Assembly (NCBI GenBank): GCA_008711295.1
Contig: VUYV01000332.1
Coordinates: forward strand, 447,423-511,422
Source of the DNA: Anarhynchus alexandrinus
Taxonomy: Eukaryota; Chordata; Aves; Charadriiformes; Charadriidae
Reading direction: 5' to 3'
Length of the DNA: 64,000 nucleotides
Made by a program: the position numbers and the translations under genes
Notes under the pieces: generated by a model
What the model saw: only the letters and a program-made list of their open reading frames with translations
What the model was told of the DNA's origin: nothing
Database searches by the model: none
Shown: piece by piece, positions 11,413-25,660 of the stretch
How positions within the stretch are numbered: the stretch's first letter is position 1
Layout: each line of letters starts with the position of its first letter

Positions 11413-14400
11413 CTATACTACTAGGATTATCTTTAATTTTTGGCAAATCTGTACTGGTCTTTCTTTTTCCTTGCACCCTCTTCCAGTCATCAGCCATGAC
11501 TCCTGGTTGTTTGTGGGTAGGTGGGGATTATTTTTAGGTTTTATAATTTATTCTACTTTCTTACAAAATGTTAGTGTTTGGGGTATTTATAGGTTTTTTG
11601 TATTCTTTTTTTAGTTCTGTAGGACAGGGTCAATTGGTCTACCATTTTTCTTTTGTCTAGGAAAGCCTAAGATAGTGGTACACAGTGGTGCTCTGATGCG
11701 ATTCTGTACTGTGGAATTGCTCCCAACGTGTGGCTGGATCAAAAGCTTACCTGCACTCCACCGCAAATGCCATAGGTCTGATGCTTCTGCAGACAAATTC
11801 TCTCAAAGGTAAGCGGGAATCGGGCTGCAGGCTCAGAGGAATTGCACTGATAGTTCACAGCCCGCTTCTATTCACTTCAGCGCTCTGCAGTCTCTATCCC
11901 ACCATATAATTAGGTGAAAACCTAGCAAATGAAGCAAAAGGAGGCCCTTGGAAAAGGTGAAAACATAAGTAGATCATGTTGGACCAGTTGATTCAGCCTG
12001 TTTATTGTAGCTAAGGGTCAACCAGGAAAGGAACTAACAAGGGCAAGATGATGGCTAGATGACCTGTGGGAGGGAGGAATGCTTGACTATCAGCACCCTA
12101 TGCATAAAACATTGTCCTGTTTGTACAACAGGCCCCGAAGGAATGAGAGGAGGCAATGAGAGATGATAAAGGTACTGATGATTTAATTTGTGTTTCCTCA
12201 GTTGAGCAGGAAGAACCAAATTTCAACTATTTGAATGATGATTTCCTTCAGGAAAATACTGCAAGGAGGCATTTCAGTGTTATTTACCCCTTGATTAGCT
12301 CTACAGTCTTATTCACTCTGTGCTTTCATGTCTAATGACTAGTTTGCATTAACATGAAAAGAGTTGAACCCCCCTCTTTCCAGAGTAACTTAGCAGAAGA
12401 AATAGTTCATATCCAGACATGGTGGAACACATCTGGGTAGAAGTCTCTTATTATCACAAAGGAAACTAAATGCATAGTACAGCATGAATACTTTATTCGT
12501 CAAAGGAAACTGATTTCAGTCGGAACCTGTGACCTGGGTATTGTTTGAGAGTGTGGAATTTTATTCCTAATATATTTCAATGTCATTACACCCCTGATTG
12601 CTGTATACTGCATTTTGCCTCCTTTTCTTAACAGTTGCTACCTCTTTATAGTTGTTCTAACTACAATTGGAAAGATATCTACGTGGTAGTGGCTCAACAT
12701 TGGCTGTGCATAGGTATGTTGTCACTTCATTTATAGGAAACAATGCAAGGTAATAGATTATCTGAATTCGGGGATTCAGGGATTATGCTCTGCTCAGCCC
12801 ACTTTGTACTCAAGTAAAGAATTGAAGTTATTTTCAAATCACTAAGGGCTTGCTTGTTTTTTTCTCCTTTAGCTACATAAATCAAAATCTATCACAAGAG
12901 TTTGATAACACGATCTCTGTAACACAAACTATCACTGAGGAAAAGCTATTTTTTCTGCACAACTGAAATGAAATAATCTTCATGTTAAACATTTTTATGA
13001 TGAATATGATAATATTTGTTGGCAGAAAGGATAAAGAGGGTGTTCTGGAGCATAAAGTAATGAAATTATCATTGGGAGTGTTATTAAGCCAGACAATTCA
13101 TAAGGCCTTCCTTAGGCCTTTCAATCTACCTACCTGGTAATGTCCAGAACAGCATAGAAAAAGTATAATGTTGGAACAGTTATCGTTTACTTGAAAGGTT
13201 AAAGACAATCCAAGGTCAGGAGCAGGAGTCAAGGAGAGCAAAGGAGGCACACAGCAGAAGCAAACAGAGTGGAAGGTGAGCTTGGTCTTCCGACACGTCT
13301 GGTTGCTGCACCAAGAATCCAATTGCAGTATTGTCTCAAAACCAATTGAAAATGAATGTGGAAATGTAAATGGCCTTTGAAATAAACCTGGCAGTTCCCT
13401 GGTGGGAAAGAAAAGCTGAAGATCATCTTGAAGAACTGCAAAAGGCTGCCCTGGCCCTAACTCTAAAGCCTGTAGGAAAAGAAGAACAGACAGTGACAAA
13501 AAATGGGACAAAATTTTATCATAAAGGCTAGACCTAGTAGATGTAAAAACACTGCTTGTACTTTATCTGAGGACAGATAGGATGTCCTCTTTATACCTGT
13601 TTCCGTATTAATTTTGTTCAGAGATTGAGATTAATCTCAGCTACCGTTGCACATGTAATGTCGGCTTCCAAGGCAGGAACTCTTTCTGTAGTCATCAGCT
13701 AGTTCAGACCTGAGTATGAAACCTCTGGGTGTTTTGTCTCCTGAGTCTCAATAACTGCTTAAAATTAGTCCATGAATGAGACTGGACTTTTTTATATACA
13801 TATAGAAAAATGGCTACACTGACCAGCTCTGAAAAGTAGCTGGTTTACGATCCAGGCACGGGGATAAGAGCTCCCATTCCTGATCTGTGGCAGGAGGTAG
13901 GACAATCCTGTGGTTTTTTAGTGCACTTTCAGCTGAATTGGGGCTGAACCCATCTTAAAAAATAAAGTCAACACCTGACAAGTCAATGGTAACTTGACCA
14001 TCTTTACTATGCTGACCAGTATCTCTCTGAAACAGCAGGGATCCAGTCCATACTTTGTATACTATCATTCATCCTATCCCAAATAGAGAACATGAGGTCT
14101 CTCGCCCTTTTTTTCTTTTATATGTGTAGAGTCAGAGACAGAGAAATGATATGAGACTGTCACTACAGAGAAAAACACAGTAACTTTGTCAGTGGCCAGA
14201 GAAATTACATTGTCAAGTGACAAAGGCATACATCAAAGTAAAAAATGTTGTGTTTTGCTCATTACCTGGTGGGTAGCATGTATGCTTCTTTGTTAACTTT
14301 CCCCACGCTATAGTGTTCTGGGCAATTTCTCAGCACCCTGTTGAGCACAAACAATCCTGCTTAAACCAAGAAGCCTGGTCAGCACCTGTTTCCCTCCACC

Positions 14401-17400
14401 CTGTCCCAGCTGCTTTATGATTTATGTGAAACAAAGAAAGCAGGAAAATCGCTTGAAGCAGTGACTTGGGAAACCGAAGATGAGTCCAGTCTATGTATGA
14501 ATAACAGCATCAGGCTCAGTCTAATTCCCAGAAATGAAAGACACATACCAGTTTCAATCGTAGCCTATTAATATGTGCAGGGTGATAAGGAACACAATTG
14601 TTTCTAACTTTATCTTCTTCTTTTCCTTACTAGTTATCCCAAACTTTCCTTGAAATTGGTAATGCTTAATCCGAAGGATTGGTGATTTTCTTAACCTCTT
14701 CTGAAATACTTCAACAGCCTTTTTTTTTTTTATTTAATTATGCCTACTTTTTGTCCTCTTTCAGTGATTAGGTAGTTGACATAAAGCATCAGATTCTCTG
14801 TGAGCTGGATGATATGTGATATCAGAGGAATCCCATGTTTGCTCAGTTTATCAGCAACGACCAGCTACACAAATGGATAAATAATTCATAGATCTTCTTC
14901 TTAGCTGAAGAAATAATATGAAAACTTGATTGCAATACAAAATAGATGTAGCTGATATGTACTACCAGATACAATTGCAAATACCTCATTCAAACATTAA
15001 CAAATAAATATTTGCTTATTAGCCATGTTCATCACAGGCTCCATCTCTCTTTCCTCTAAGACTGAAATTTACCTGGACACACTATCTGATAAAATTTGCA
15101 CTTTCAGGCCCTCTTAGAAGTCAAAATGCTTTTCTCACTGATGAACAGGAGAGGGCTTGAAGGGTCACAGCCAAGATCCTTGTTAACAAACCTAACCTTT
15201 AACCCCCTAGAAAGAGAACTACAACTTTCAACCTTTTTGTTGTTTGTTTCTTTTTTTCTGTTTTAACCTGAGTGAGGTTAACTCTTTTATGAACTTCCCC
15301 TCATTGTAGAGTTAGCCCTGAAAATATAAATTATTACAAAAGAAACAGGCAGCAGGGCTCCACACCTGGCAAGGACCTGTGGCAGAAGACTGCAAAACGT
15401 ATCCTGCTGCTCACCTTCCATAACATGACTCAGCTAGGGCAGTGACGTAGTGCAAACACTTTCCATGTTTATGGGGACCAGCATCCAACCGTAAGTAGAC
15501 AGTGGATAAAAATACTGTGTTCAGGTCTGGCACTGGCACAGCAGGGGTTGCATGGAGTGGCCTTTCATTCCTTACTAGACTATACTCACAGCTCAACTTT
15601 GGACCACATTTCTGGACTGAAACGTCCCTGAGGACAAGAGTCATCAAAGTTTTTAGGTCATCCTGGGGATGATTCTCTTGCTGCAGGCAGTCATGCTTAC
15701 TGACATATTCCAGCCTCAGAGAGATAGTGGTGAGGACCTCTGGTCTCTTTCAATGTCCTGTAGTGATCATTGGGTGATTGCTCTTATATGCCACTACTGA
15801 ATAAGGATGATGTGCAAAAGACATAGAAGGTTGTCTGTGCCCCTGGAAGCCTCTGAGCTCCTTTCCTCAGTGAGGTCCAAGCCCTTCACTGAGGAAGGCT
15901 GGTGTCAGAGATACAAGCTAGGTAGAAGACTCATGAACAGACCCTGAAGGCAGAGAGATGTAAAAATTCAGAAAAAGGACTACTTCACGACCAGACAGTT
16001 CTTTATTTAGTACTGCCTTAATTTACTTTGCCAACTGAGGCGGAAAGTATTGAAAAGAGTGTGTGATCCTTTTTCCATATCTCTAGCCATCACTGCTTGT
16101 TTTTGCTTTGTTATTCAATCTCTGCAACGTAGTGAGTACTCTCTAGAGTCTGTTCTCACTGTCAGTCTTTCTTTTTCCTCTCTCCTTCAAGACAGTGACA
16201 CTTTGAGAGCATGGGCAGATGTTAAGTTGCAGCAGACGTTGGAGTAAAAGTCCTCAGAAGCACAGCCATTGAAAACATCGGTATTATGCTCTTCTTCCAT
16301 ACCAAGAAATGTGACCGGAGAGCAACACGTCCCCGAGAGATAGCAACAAGCCTCTTCTTCCATTAAGTTTGCTGTCTTGAACTCACAGGTGGACTGAACA
16401 GGCTGTTAGGGTAGGAAGAGCTGGTCTGTTTAAACTGCACATAAGATTTTCAAGAACCTCTTCTGCACGCTTTCTTTCCTCATTTAGAGGAAATAGTCAA
16501 TGAATTGTTTCCACTTTCTCTTGGTGTTTGGGAGGCAAAGTTAAATTGAATAGCGTAGAGCTAGGTAGTCTGTATTTGATCTTTGAATTTTGGACTCTTT
16601 GCAGCATTTGGGTATAGGTCAACTTCCTGCAAATGCTGGGACCCAGGGATTTTGTGAAAGGGGGGATAGCCAACGTCCTTACGGATTAATATCATGCTCA
16701 GTGGAATTCTTCAGTCATAGAATGATGAAGAGTGTAGATTTCAAAATTAAAATGAATCCTAAGAAAAATACAGGCAAGGTTACTATGAATTATTCTCAAC
16801 ACTGCACATAATTAAATGATTATTTTACACAGCCCGGAGTGTGTGGTTGAGTATTCTTTCTGGTGTTAATATTGAGGCCAGTTGCTTAAATCAGACTGAT
16901 TTATCTGCTCATTTGTTTGGGTATCCCAATAAAATACTTCTAGCCTGATTTGTCTATTAAAAAAGAAAAATTCTAAGAAAGACAAACAAAACCCCTAAAC
17001 TACCTGTAAGCAGTATTTTCTCACCCGTCTGAATTTCTGGGCATATAGCTTTCCTATTTACCCGTATAGAAAAAACTACCGGCTAACTGTGATTGTGATT
17101 CAGCGGCAATGTGGGTTACACATTTGGGCAAGCTGGAGCCTTTGTTCCTTAATGACTCTACCACGTTTTTGCCTCCTTTTGTTCACACTTTTTTTTTTTT
17201 TTTTTTAAACAAACATGGAATTTTCAAATCTGTAGAGAGCACATGGATTATCTGAGATAGGAGTAGTGGCAGATTCACTCATTTTTGAGAAAATCTTCAG
17301 GAGTACTGTTTACCTGAGGTGTTGATTTTGCAAGTAAAAATTTATATATTTTCTTCCTCCATTTATTTTTTGTGTGTTTTGTTTCCATTGTATTGCCTTT

Positions 17401-19971
17401 CATGTTTAGACCCCACTGATATAGCTGCTACCCAAGCTGGAGGGCTATGAGGACTCAGGTCACCTTCCTTGGCGCTCCTATCAGCAGCATTTAGAAGAAC
17501 CAAATGTAATTTTTTCAGATTTGGTCACATAACTGTGCTCCCAGCTCTGTTATATCTGCTCATAGGGAAAAAATTATTGTATAATTGTATAGCGTATAAC
17601 TTGTATAATGGGAAATAAACGTTCTCTTATCTAGGAACAGTGAAACAAGTGTGCTATTGTCTATAGGTGTTTATAAAAGATGAAGTACTATGTGGTTTAC
17701 TATTTTTTTCAAATGCATAGTTGAGAACAAGAGAAACTGAGCAAAAAACTTGTTCTTTAGTCACTTATAGGATGCTGGTCAGAAAATACTCATGATCGTA
17801 TGTCATAAGAGGTATCTATAGCAGCACAAGGAGCTTTGAATCATTTGAGTTATAAACTCTTTACATAAAATTCACCCCCATCATGTTTTTATGTTTTTGT
17901 GTATTCATTGTAGACTAAAACCAAATTATAATGCTTTTACAAGTCAGATGAAGATATTCTACTCTGTAGACATTTTGGTCGATTGCTGTCTGATGATGTT
18001 TGCCTTTTATATCTCATTCCCATTGCTCCAGTAGTTAATCCCATAAAATCAATAGCTTCTTGTTCGTAAAATATAAACACCATGAAGCTATTCCAAGCTA
18101 TTTCTCACATACAAAGAAGTACATTCATGGAGTTGGGAAGCGATTAAGGAGAAAGGCTCTATGGGGTGAATAGGAAAAGCCCCCACCTCCCACCACATTC
18201 ACTGTTAGCCCTTATTGCTGCCCTATAATAAAAATGAAATTCTACTTAAAAATTTAAGTATGTGATTGTGAGAATTCACCAGTGACTATTTTGATAATTA
18301 ACAGCTATCCACTGGAATATTTATGCTGGAAAACTTGCACAGTCATTTTATGATTTCTGAGCCATGGTCTTTGGCTGGTATCTTGAAATGAGCCAAATAT
18401 ATGGTATTTCATGTTATGCTCTTCATCACTGCTATGTTTGCGTTACTAAAAATCTTTGCACAGATGGGCAGAGGCAGTGCTGTCAGAAAATTTTCAGTTG
18501 CAAATCCTCTGCTAAATCCAAGCTTTTTCTCCCTCCAATTGTTTAAAAATAAAACAAAACAAAATGCATAATATGCCTAGTTCTGGGTATCTTTTATGCT
18601 AACTTACAGCAAAAATGTATTGCCTAACTTTCTATTTCTTTTTACTCCTCCAGAAGAAAGACTATTATGAAGAATGGTGATTATTTAGTTTATTTCATGT
18701 TAACGCTTTCCTGGTTTTAGCCATTATTTTTCCCTCCCTTCCTCCCCCTCCCTCCTGTTATATTTTTTCTAGTATGGTTTTACATTACCAGGAGTAGAGG
18801 AACTGAATGATATCAAACAAGATCAAAGCCCTTCATCCTTCACTTCATCTAAAAGGCAATCTGAATCAACCTTGAATTTTTGAAGACTTTAACTAACTGT
18901 TTTCTACCCCTCATGTTCGGCAGAAAAATCTGATGCTCCTGATACTGGCAAATAAAAAAAAATAGGAAACCCCCAGTCTGCTAAACTGGAAAAGAGCAGC
19001 AGTAGATTATCTCTTAATGCACCTGGAGCAAGATTCCCTCCTTTTTCACTTGTCTTCCATTTGTATTACGGGTGTAATAGTGTAAATCACATCACATATG
19101 CAAATACATATGCAGAATTTATTATGCAAACATTTGCACGCTATGAAAATGTCCAAGCCACTTTTTTTGTGAATTTGGAATGATTATATAACTAAAATTA
19201 TGTCATATGAGCTACGATTCGTCTGGCCATTACTATATTCTATGTGATACTCCCCTGTTTATACAGATTCATTCACCTAATATGGGAGGAGAAGTAATAG
19301 GATACGACCTTGGTGACTTCTGATAATTAGTGAATCCAAAATAACTAGCTCATATGCATCTTATAATATGAAATACATTTGAACAAATAATATCTTCAGT
19401 TTTCCTGAATGAGAAATGTATTTGTAGAAACGGATCTTCTCCCTTTTCATTGGGGTTGTTGAGTCGTATCTCTATGTGACCCCGACCCCCTCCTGAAACA
19501 AAACCCTTACCTCCTGTCCCCTGAATAGATCTCCTGTGTTACTACTTCACCAAAGCCACCTCACTGTGATTGTGTAGGTCAACCAGTAGACTTAACCAAG
19601 AAGATTTTGTAGGAACAATGCTATTTAAAATAAAGCCACGTTTCAAGACTATCGCTGCAATGAAGCACTGGACCCATCGCTTGCTCCGGGATTTTCCTCT
19701 GCAGAAGGCGGCGGGTGAACGAGGTGTCAGGGAACACACCTGGAAAACAGCTGAAAGGTGCCAGGGATTTCTCCGTCCCTGGGGTGGCTCAGTCAGGAGA
19801 TGACAGGCAAATTACATCAACTCTTGCTTCCTTGCTCTCTGGGAATGAAATCTCTGGACATACTTTTCTGATAGAAATCTCTTCTCAGTGTTTCGGGGCG
19901 TTTATTTAATTCACTCATTACTAGTCAAGCTACTAATTTTGCCTTCATCTCTACCTGTAGCAAACTGTACG
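11413..19971. other. unique non-coding DNA with one exon-like island
   Basis: No CR1 or known gene is seen apart from the candidate exon at 11661-11808. Poly-T runs occur at about 14720-14731 and 17191-17206. ORFs such as 13098-13511 (minus, 137 codons) overlap a second minus-strand frame, lack recognisable motifs and are probably chance. Confidence 0.5.
11661..11808 (+). other. candidate 148-nt exon, plus strand (best splice-site pair in the window)
   Basis: A pyrimidine-rich stretch (ACCATTTTTCTTTTGTCTAG) precedes position 11661 and a consensus 5' splice site (CAAAG|GTAAGC) follows 11808. One frame is open across the whole interval. It starts after two bases with KPKIVVHSGALMRFC and ends in DASADKFSQ plus two bases, so it would need one base from an upstream exon. 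The other two frames are stopped within the first few codons. The minus strand carries a frame open across the interval (11611-11796) and a consensus donor-like site at about 11753, so direction is not certain. The peptide is not recognised. It may be an exon of a coding gene, an lncRNA exon, or chance. Confidence 0.28.
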
Positions 19972-20050
19972 TTATATATACATATATATATATATGCAAA
20001 CACACGCATGCACACACATACGCACACATATATTTATAGACGTACATATA
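19972..20050. repeat. (TA)n/(CA)n compound microsatellite
   Basis: A run of TA repeats is followed by CACAC/ACACAT repeats and TATAT again. The adjoining open frame at 19888-20091 translates the repeat (HTHTHTYIY) and is not a gene. Confidence 0.9.
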
Positions 20051-22438
20051 CAAATATTTGTATGTCTATTCTGCAAACACATTATGTATAGTTAAGTATA
20101 AATACAGGGACAAACAACATTAGTATATAAAAACATGTGTAAGCTGTCATTAAATCTGATTGTGATTTCCTACTTGAGGAAAGAGTATGTATGAAATGGG
20201 TTTTATGTTGCTTTTTTGAAGACTTGCTGCTAATGCACTGGTATTTGGTGCTCACATATTTTAATATGCTGCATGCCTGAATGACAGATGATTATCTGAC
20301 AAAGGAAATCTGGTGTTAAACAAAATGAGATAGTACTGCGTTTAAAAACCCCAACTCTAACAGTGCAACAGTTAAGCGTACGTATTGTATTTTAAAAATT
20401 TAATAGCTGCCTATTGCCGGTATTGTCTTTGTCCGTGTTGACAACAAAAGGATAAATACAGTGCATACAGTAGGTCCCTCTGGTTATACCATGAACATGA
20501 CACATGTCATCCTATGATAAATTGGCTCTGTGTCTGTTCAATTTCAAATCCAAAGCTCTGGAGGCAGAGGTGTTAGGAAGCAGGCATAATTCTGGCGAGC
20601 AGAGGCCTCAGATGCACAAAATTAGTGTGCATGGAACAGATAACAGAAAGCGAGAGGGAGACCGAGAGGAAGTTTGCACAGGTTTGTCAACTTCCTGCGG
20701 TTTAGGTAGTATTGGCAGATGTTAGGTGTAAAAAAAACATCTGTAAGCATGATAATGAATGTTACCAGAATTTGAAGTGACAACTGTATCGAGCACAAAC
20801 GCTGTCTTGTTTCTTCATTTGCATACCAATTAAATAAAAGCCCCAAATATTAGGTTCCTGAATTTGTTTGACAAATAATCTGTGGGGCTTACTCGGTACA
20901 TCTGGGTCAGACATGTTGGCTGTGTGACAGATGCAGTGTCAAAAGAAGATTTTAACGTGGAAAAAATGTATTCAGATTGTTACTAAGTACCGTACTTAAA
21001 GCAGAGATTAGAAAAGGGTCTAGTTCAGAAATTGCTTTAAACATAGTGGTATCTACCTCTCTCTAGGCATGTTATTGTGCATTACTGTCAGGTCTGGTAT
21101 GCGAGACATCTTCCTCACCCACCGCTGAAGAAAGGAGAAGGCAAAAATAGTGCTCTTCTGTACCGTTACATTGTGCAACTATCTTATTCCCTGGGTAAAT
21201 ACATATGTTTTGTGGGACTACTCAAAGAGTAGGAAACTACTTGACGTGAGTAAGGCTGGCAGAATCAAGCATTACATGCTTAAGCATTTATGCAGAATTC
21301 TACATTTTTCATGCTGCTCTGAAATATTTACTAAGCAGTTCATGTGTGGTGAAGGTTCAGGTCAGTTCTTGTTTCAGTAAAACAACTTCGCTTGACTCTG
21401 ATTTTAAACCAAACTTGGGCCAAAGCGGGTTAACTGTCCTCTCGGCCAAACGTAGCTCTGATAAATGGAACCTATGTGCCTTGCTAATATGTTTGTCTTC
21501 TGGGGTATGCCACCCACGTGGCATTTCATTTTGCACTCCTTCATGCTGCGTTTCTCAGCGGTGAACGCTGGATTTCACCTTCTACTGAGCCAAAGTCACT
21601 TCCTGTGATTTTTTATGAAATCCATCTCTTCTCACCGGTATTCCCAAGTTTCTAAATATTTGAGGGTCCTAAGATGCTGCACTTTGAATAATATTAAACC
21701 ACTAGACAGTGAGTATCTATGTCGGTGCTTGGAGGTGCCTATGATTAAGACTTGTATAGGCATGGACCCTAGACCTTGAGAAATTCCCATTGAAACCACG
21801 GCTGTGTGCACACTGTGGTACAAAAAGGCCCTCGAATCAGGAAAAAGTATCCGTCTTTGTAGTGCCTGCTTGCGTGAGTGCCATTGGGTTGATGTAGGGT
21901 ACATAGGATCACAGTGTATGTGGCACTTCAGGGATAAGCATGCAATAATACAGAAGTAAAATCAACCTAAAAATTTGAGATTTTTTTTTTCAAATATAAG
22001 TTATTTATTAATAAATATATTTTATCTCCTTTTTCCATTTGTTCCTTGTTTTTTATCAAGGAAATGAATTTACACAGGGTAAATGTAGTATTTAAATATT
22101 TAAAATTTAAATTAAGAAAATCCTCTTCAACACACCTGTATGTACTAGATATGTCTGAGTCCATTTGGTATAAGAAAGTAGGCCATTAAATTCTGTGTTT
22201 CAAGAAGTTAAACTACGCACTCACATAGAACTAAAGTTTTCTAACCTATTCTGTAAATGGTGAACTGTTTGTGAAAACCCGGCAGAAAGAACTCAAGCCA
22301 TTAACAGTGCATAAAGGTGCAGTTTTCTAAATTTCAGAGTTTGGGAACTGGGGGAAGTGGAATTCCCACTCATGAAAAAGTAGGAATGGAAAAAAAAAAA
22401 GTGTTTTATATACTAAAGTGGTGCCTTTTATGGCGTAT

Positions 22439-22470
22439 AAAATCTTTAAAATCTTTAAAATCTTTAAAAA
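22439..22470. repeat. 9-bp tandem repeat (AAAATCTTT)x3
   Basis: Three perfect copies of AAAATCTTT are followed by a degenerate fourth. Its translation KIFKIFKIFK appears in a chance ORF at 22418-22672. Confidence 0.9.
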
Positions 22471-25322
22471 TAAAGTGAATAAAACCAGAGAGCACTGCAG
22501 GTTATGCCGCTACGTGGAAGGAAAAAGACACATGGTTAGTTTTGAACCAGCAAGTGTTTCATACTGCAACCAAGGGATGCATTTTGCAGGGATGAAATTG
22601 AGCAAAGGAAAATTTAGTCTTATTACCAGGAAAATGTATCTAATAGTGAGATCTATTAGAATTGTGGAATAGTCTCTAGAGAGAAGTGATGGAAGCCCCA
22701 TAGTTCAAGTCTTTGAAAACCGGTCTACGGAAAAGTTTTCTTGCTGGGAAATAACCTTGTATTGGCTGTGGAAGGCATGGTGTCATCCAATGGGAAATTT
22801 CTGCCTCTAACACCTTCTGTACTCTGATTTATTATTAGCACACTTGTATGGCATTTCATAGAAATATGAAAAATAAGACAAGATCCTGATATCCTGATGC
22901 TTTTCATGGCACAACAAAAGCAAGTAGGTTCTGAAATTCTCTATTGTTACTCAGTATCACTGCTAAGTGTTTTTTCATGTCCAAGCAGTTTCAATAGACC
23001 GAGGTTACTTTATGCCTTCATCATCTTTAACTATTTTTCCTGGTTTGTTCTGTTATTTTTCTGTTTGTTTTTTTTTTTTTTTTAATTCTTCTTGATTTTT
23101 TGTTTATACGGTTGTTGATTTCCAACATCATGAAGTCATGTATGAGCTGAGAGGAGTACTTGCATGGGAGGAGGTAGAACTCTATTAATATTTGTTGAAG
23201 CTTTAAAAGAAGGTTTTTCAGACACTAACTTGTGGCTTTTCTTCACCTTTTAGGAAAATGCATGTAATGTAATTGTTCATTTAAACACCAAAAGTAGATG
23301 TGTCATTGTATATTAGCAAAAAAACCCTAGTAAATATTAAGTTTGCATGCTTTAGTATTCACAGTAAACTACATACATTTCTCCAATAGGATTTCAAAAT
23401 CCTCCTGAATCAATAATAATAAAGTACAACTACTCCCTAGATTTTGAAGGGATTCCTGTCAAATAACTTGCTGGATGCCTGTCCATTTCTTCTGGAAGCA
23501 TGTCCTTAATCTCTGCTGAGAGTCGCCGACTGCTCATATAGAGCAGCAAGTGTGAACTAACGAGGAGAGCAAAGGTTCCTCACAGGGAGGTAGCGTGAAA
23601 CACAAATATGAATATGACTTGTTATTTCTTAACTTTTCTTGGGGAAAGTATTTGCTTTATTCTCTACAGTAGTTTCATAAACTCTTTTATAAGGTTAAGT
23701 TCAGTTCCATCTTACGCATTTGTATATTGTCAAGAATAAAGGTAATAATTACCATGTTCCAATCATCAACAGTGATCTGACAACTATTAAGTTGCAATCT
23801 GAAATGTTAAATACAAGGAACTTATACTTACTAAGACATTTCAAGCCTCCACTTGACTCAGAATTTATCTTAAACAGAAATATGAGAGTGAATAAATACC
23901 GCTGGTGGCGGTGCACAAAAGAACAGGGGACTGGCTGACAACAAGTCTGCATTTACCTAGGTGCAACATCAGTAGGAAGGTAAAGTTGTTTTTCATTACT
24001 AAAACCTGCTCATTCAAAGTGAGTCAAAGTTTTGCCTTTCAGTCATGAACAATGCACAGGTTTCAACTGTAAAAATGAGTTTGAAAAATGTCCCTTCGTT
24101 GGAAAAGGTTTTGACATTTATTTTTATACTTAACTTACTTTTCCTTATTCCAGTGTTAAAGGTTAGAGTTTGTCCAAGAAAATACAGCGTGTCAATACCT
24201 CTGTTCTCACGCATTGCATGAATGCTCCTCTCTTGGAACCTTCTCACTTGAAGGTCTTATGAGAGCTTGTACACTGGAAGTGTGGTGGTGGCAGTCATCA
24301 GCTGTGTTTCAGTTCATCTTCAGACTTGCTGGATTACTGCATGAAGGTCGTTCAGAATTCCCTGGAGTCTGGAGAGATTTTAAATCTACGATGTTCTAGC
24401 AAAGTTTTATCTTTTTCTGTAATTTTTACTTTCTTGTTTTCCCTTTCATTTGCAAAATGAATGGCACAATGAATGTCAACACAGCAGAGTTTAGAAATTC
24501 ATTTTACAGTTAAGCAACATAAATTTCTTAATCTTGGTTTGAAGGTGAATCACACAATTAGGGTATTGTAGAAAATGGTCAATGGACGAAAGCTGCTCCA
24601 CAATTATGAATGGATTTTATTTCATTTTTAAGCTTAGCCTGAGTTTATTTTTTGTGGATAATACCAAATCTGAAATTATTTTGTTCTCCTATAGAATTTG
24701 TTTATATTACATGGACAATGTTCCTGAGAAATGAATTCATCAACCATTGCAATGCAAATGTGTCCAGGTTGTCTCTGTAAATGTTGACTTTCCTGTTAAT
24801 GGAGCTGGCCAGTCTCCATCCTGTCTGACCGAGGGAGGGAGAAAGATGGGAAAAGGTGAGTCTGTGCAGCATAGAAAAAGGTGAATGGAGGAAGAAACAA
24901 CACATTTCATCTTTGGAGTTGGAAATCTGCTGATGCTTACAGTATGATTATGTTTAGTCGGATTTTTCTTTTTTTTAAGTGTCTGCAATGTCAGTGTACT
25001 TAGCAATTGTTGGAATAATATTTCTGGGTACTTTTTAAACTACTTTGAGGAATTATGGAATATGGAGATGCCTAGTCTGTTTGAAAACACTTTGAGAAAA
25101 GTCCTCTGCTAGCAAAAATCTTTAAGGTCCAGAGGAGACTGCTCTCATGAAATTGCTAGAAACTGCACCACTTTTGGTGAAATGATGGCTCTCAAAGTGG
25201 AGCTGGATTTCACAAAGTAGGTATGAATTTATTGCACAGACAATTTGGAGGAGTAGGGAGCTGTGACTTGATTTTACCCTGTCTCAGTTATCTAGACAAT
25301 GTAAGAAAATTGTGATTTCTAT

Positions 25323-25660
25323 ATGGTATCAGATAGCTTCTGCTGTGCTGAGTCAGAAGACTGCGATGCAACATATGTGTGGGATTCTGTCTTCAATCTG
25401 TTCACTTTTTGTGCTGGATTACACCACGATAATCCCAAAGCTGCTACACAGTTTATAAAAGGAAAATCAGTGGCCAATATCGCTAACGGGGACGACAAAA
25501 CCGAGACTGAAGAAGGGGAAGATGTGACTCAGGTGCTGAAAGGAAAAGCTTACCAGGAAACTCGATGTGCATGAAGAGGTGCTGGCAAAAGATCTTACAA
25601 GATTCTCAGACCCTGCGAGTGTGAACGATGCAGAGCCCGATTTGGCAACGTGCTTCACAT
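25323..25660 (+). other. possible decayed coding segment, unidentified
   Basis: One plus frame (25323-25574) ends in an acidic stretch (DDKTETEEGEDVTQVLKGKA). The next frame then stays open from about 25548 to 25660 with a protein-like composition (LDVHEEVLAKDLTRFSD). A single frameshift would join the two, which is how a frameshifted pseudogene fragment would look. I recognise no family and see no start, splice site or poly-A tail, so this is only a lead. Confidence 0.12.

Noticed and set aside
13098..13511. 137-codon minus-strand ORF
   Set aside because: A second minus-strand frame overlaps it. It is rich in Leu/Ser/Phe as expected from random pyrimidine-rich sequence, and no domain is recognised.
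19888..20091. ORF with HTHTHTYIY repeats
   Set aside because: Translation of a CA/TA microsatellite. The ORFs at 48328-48519 and 63644-63883 fail for the same reason.
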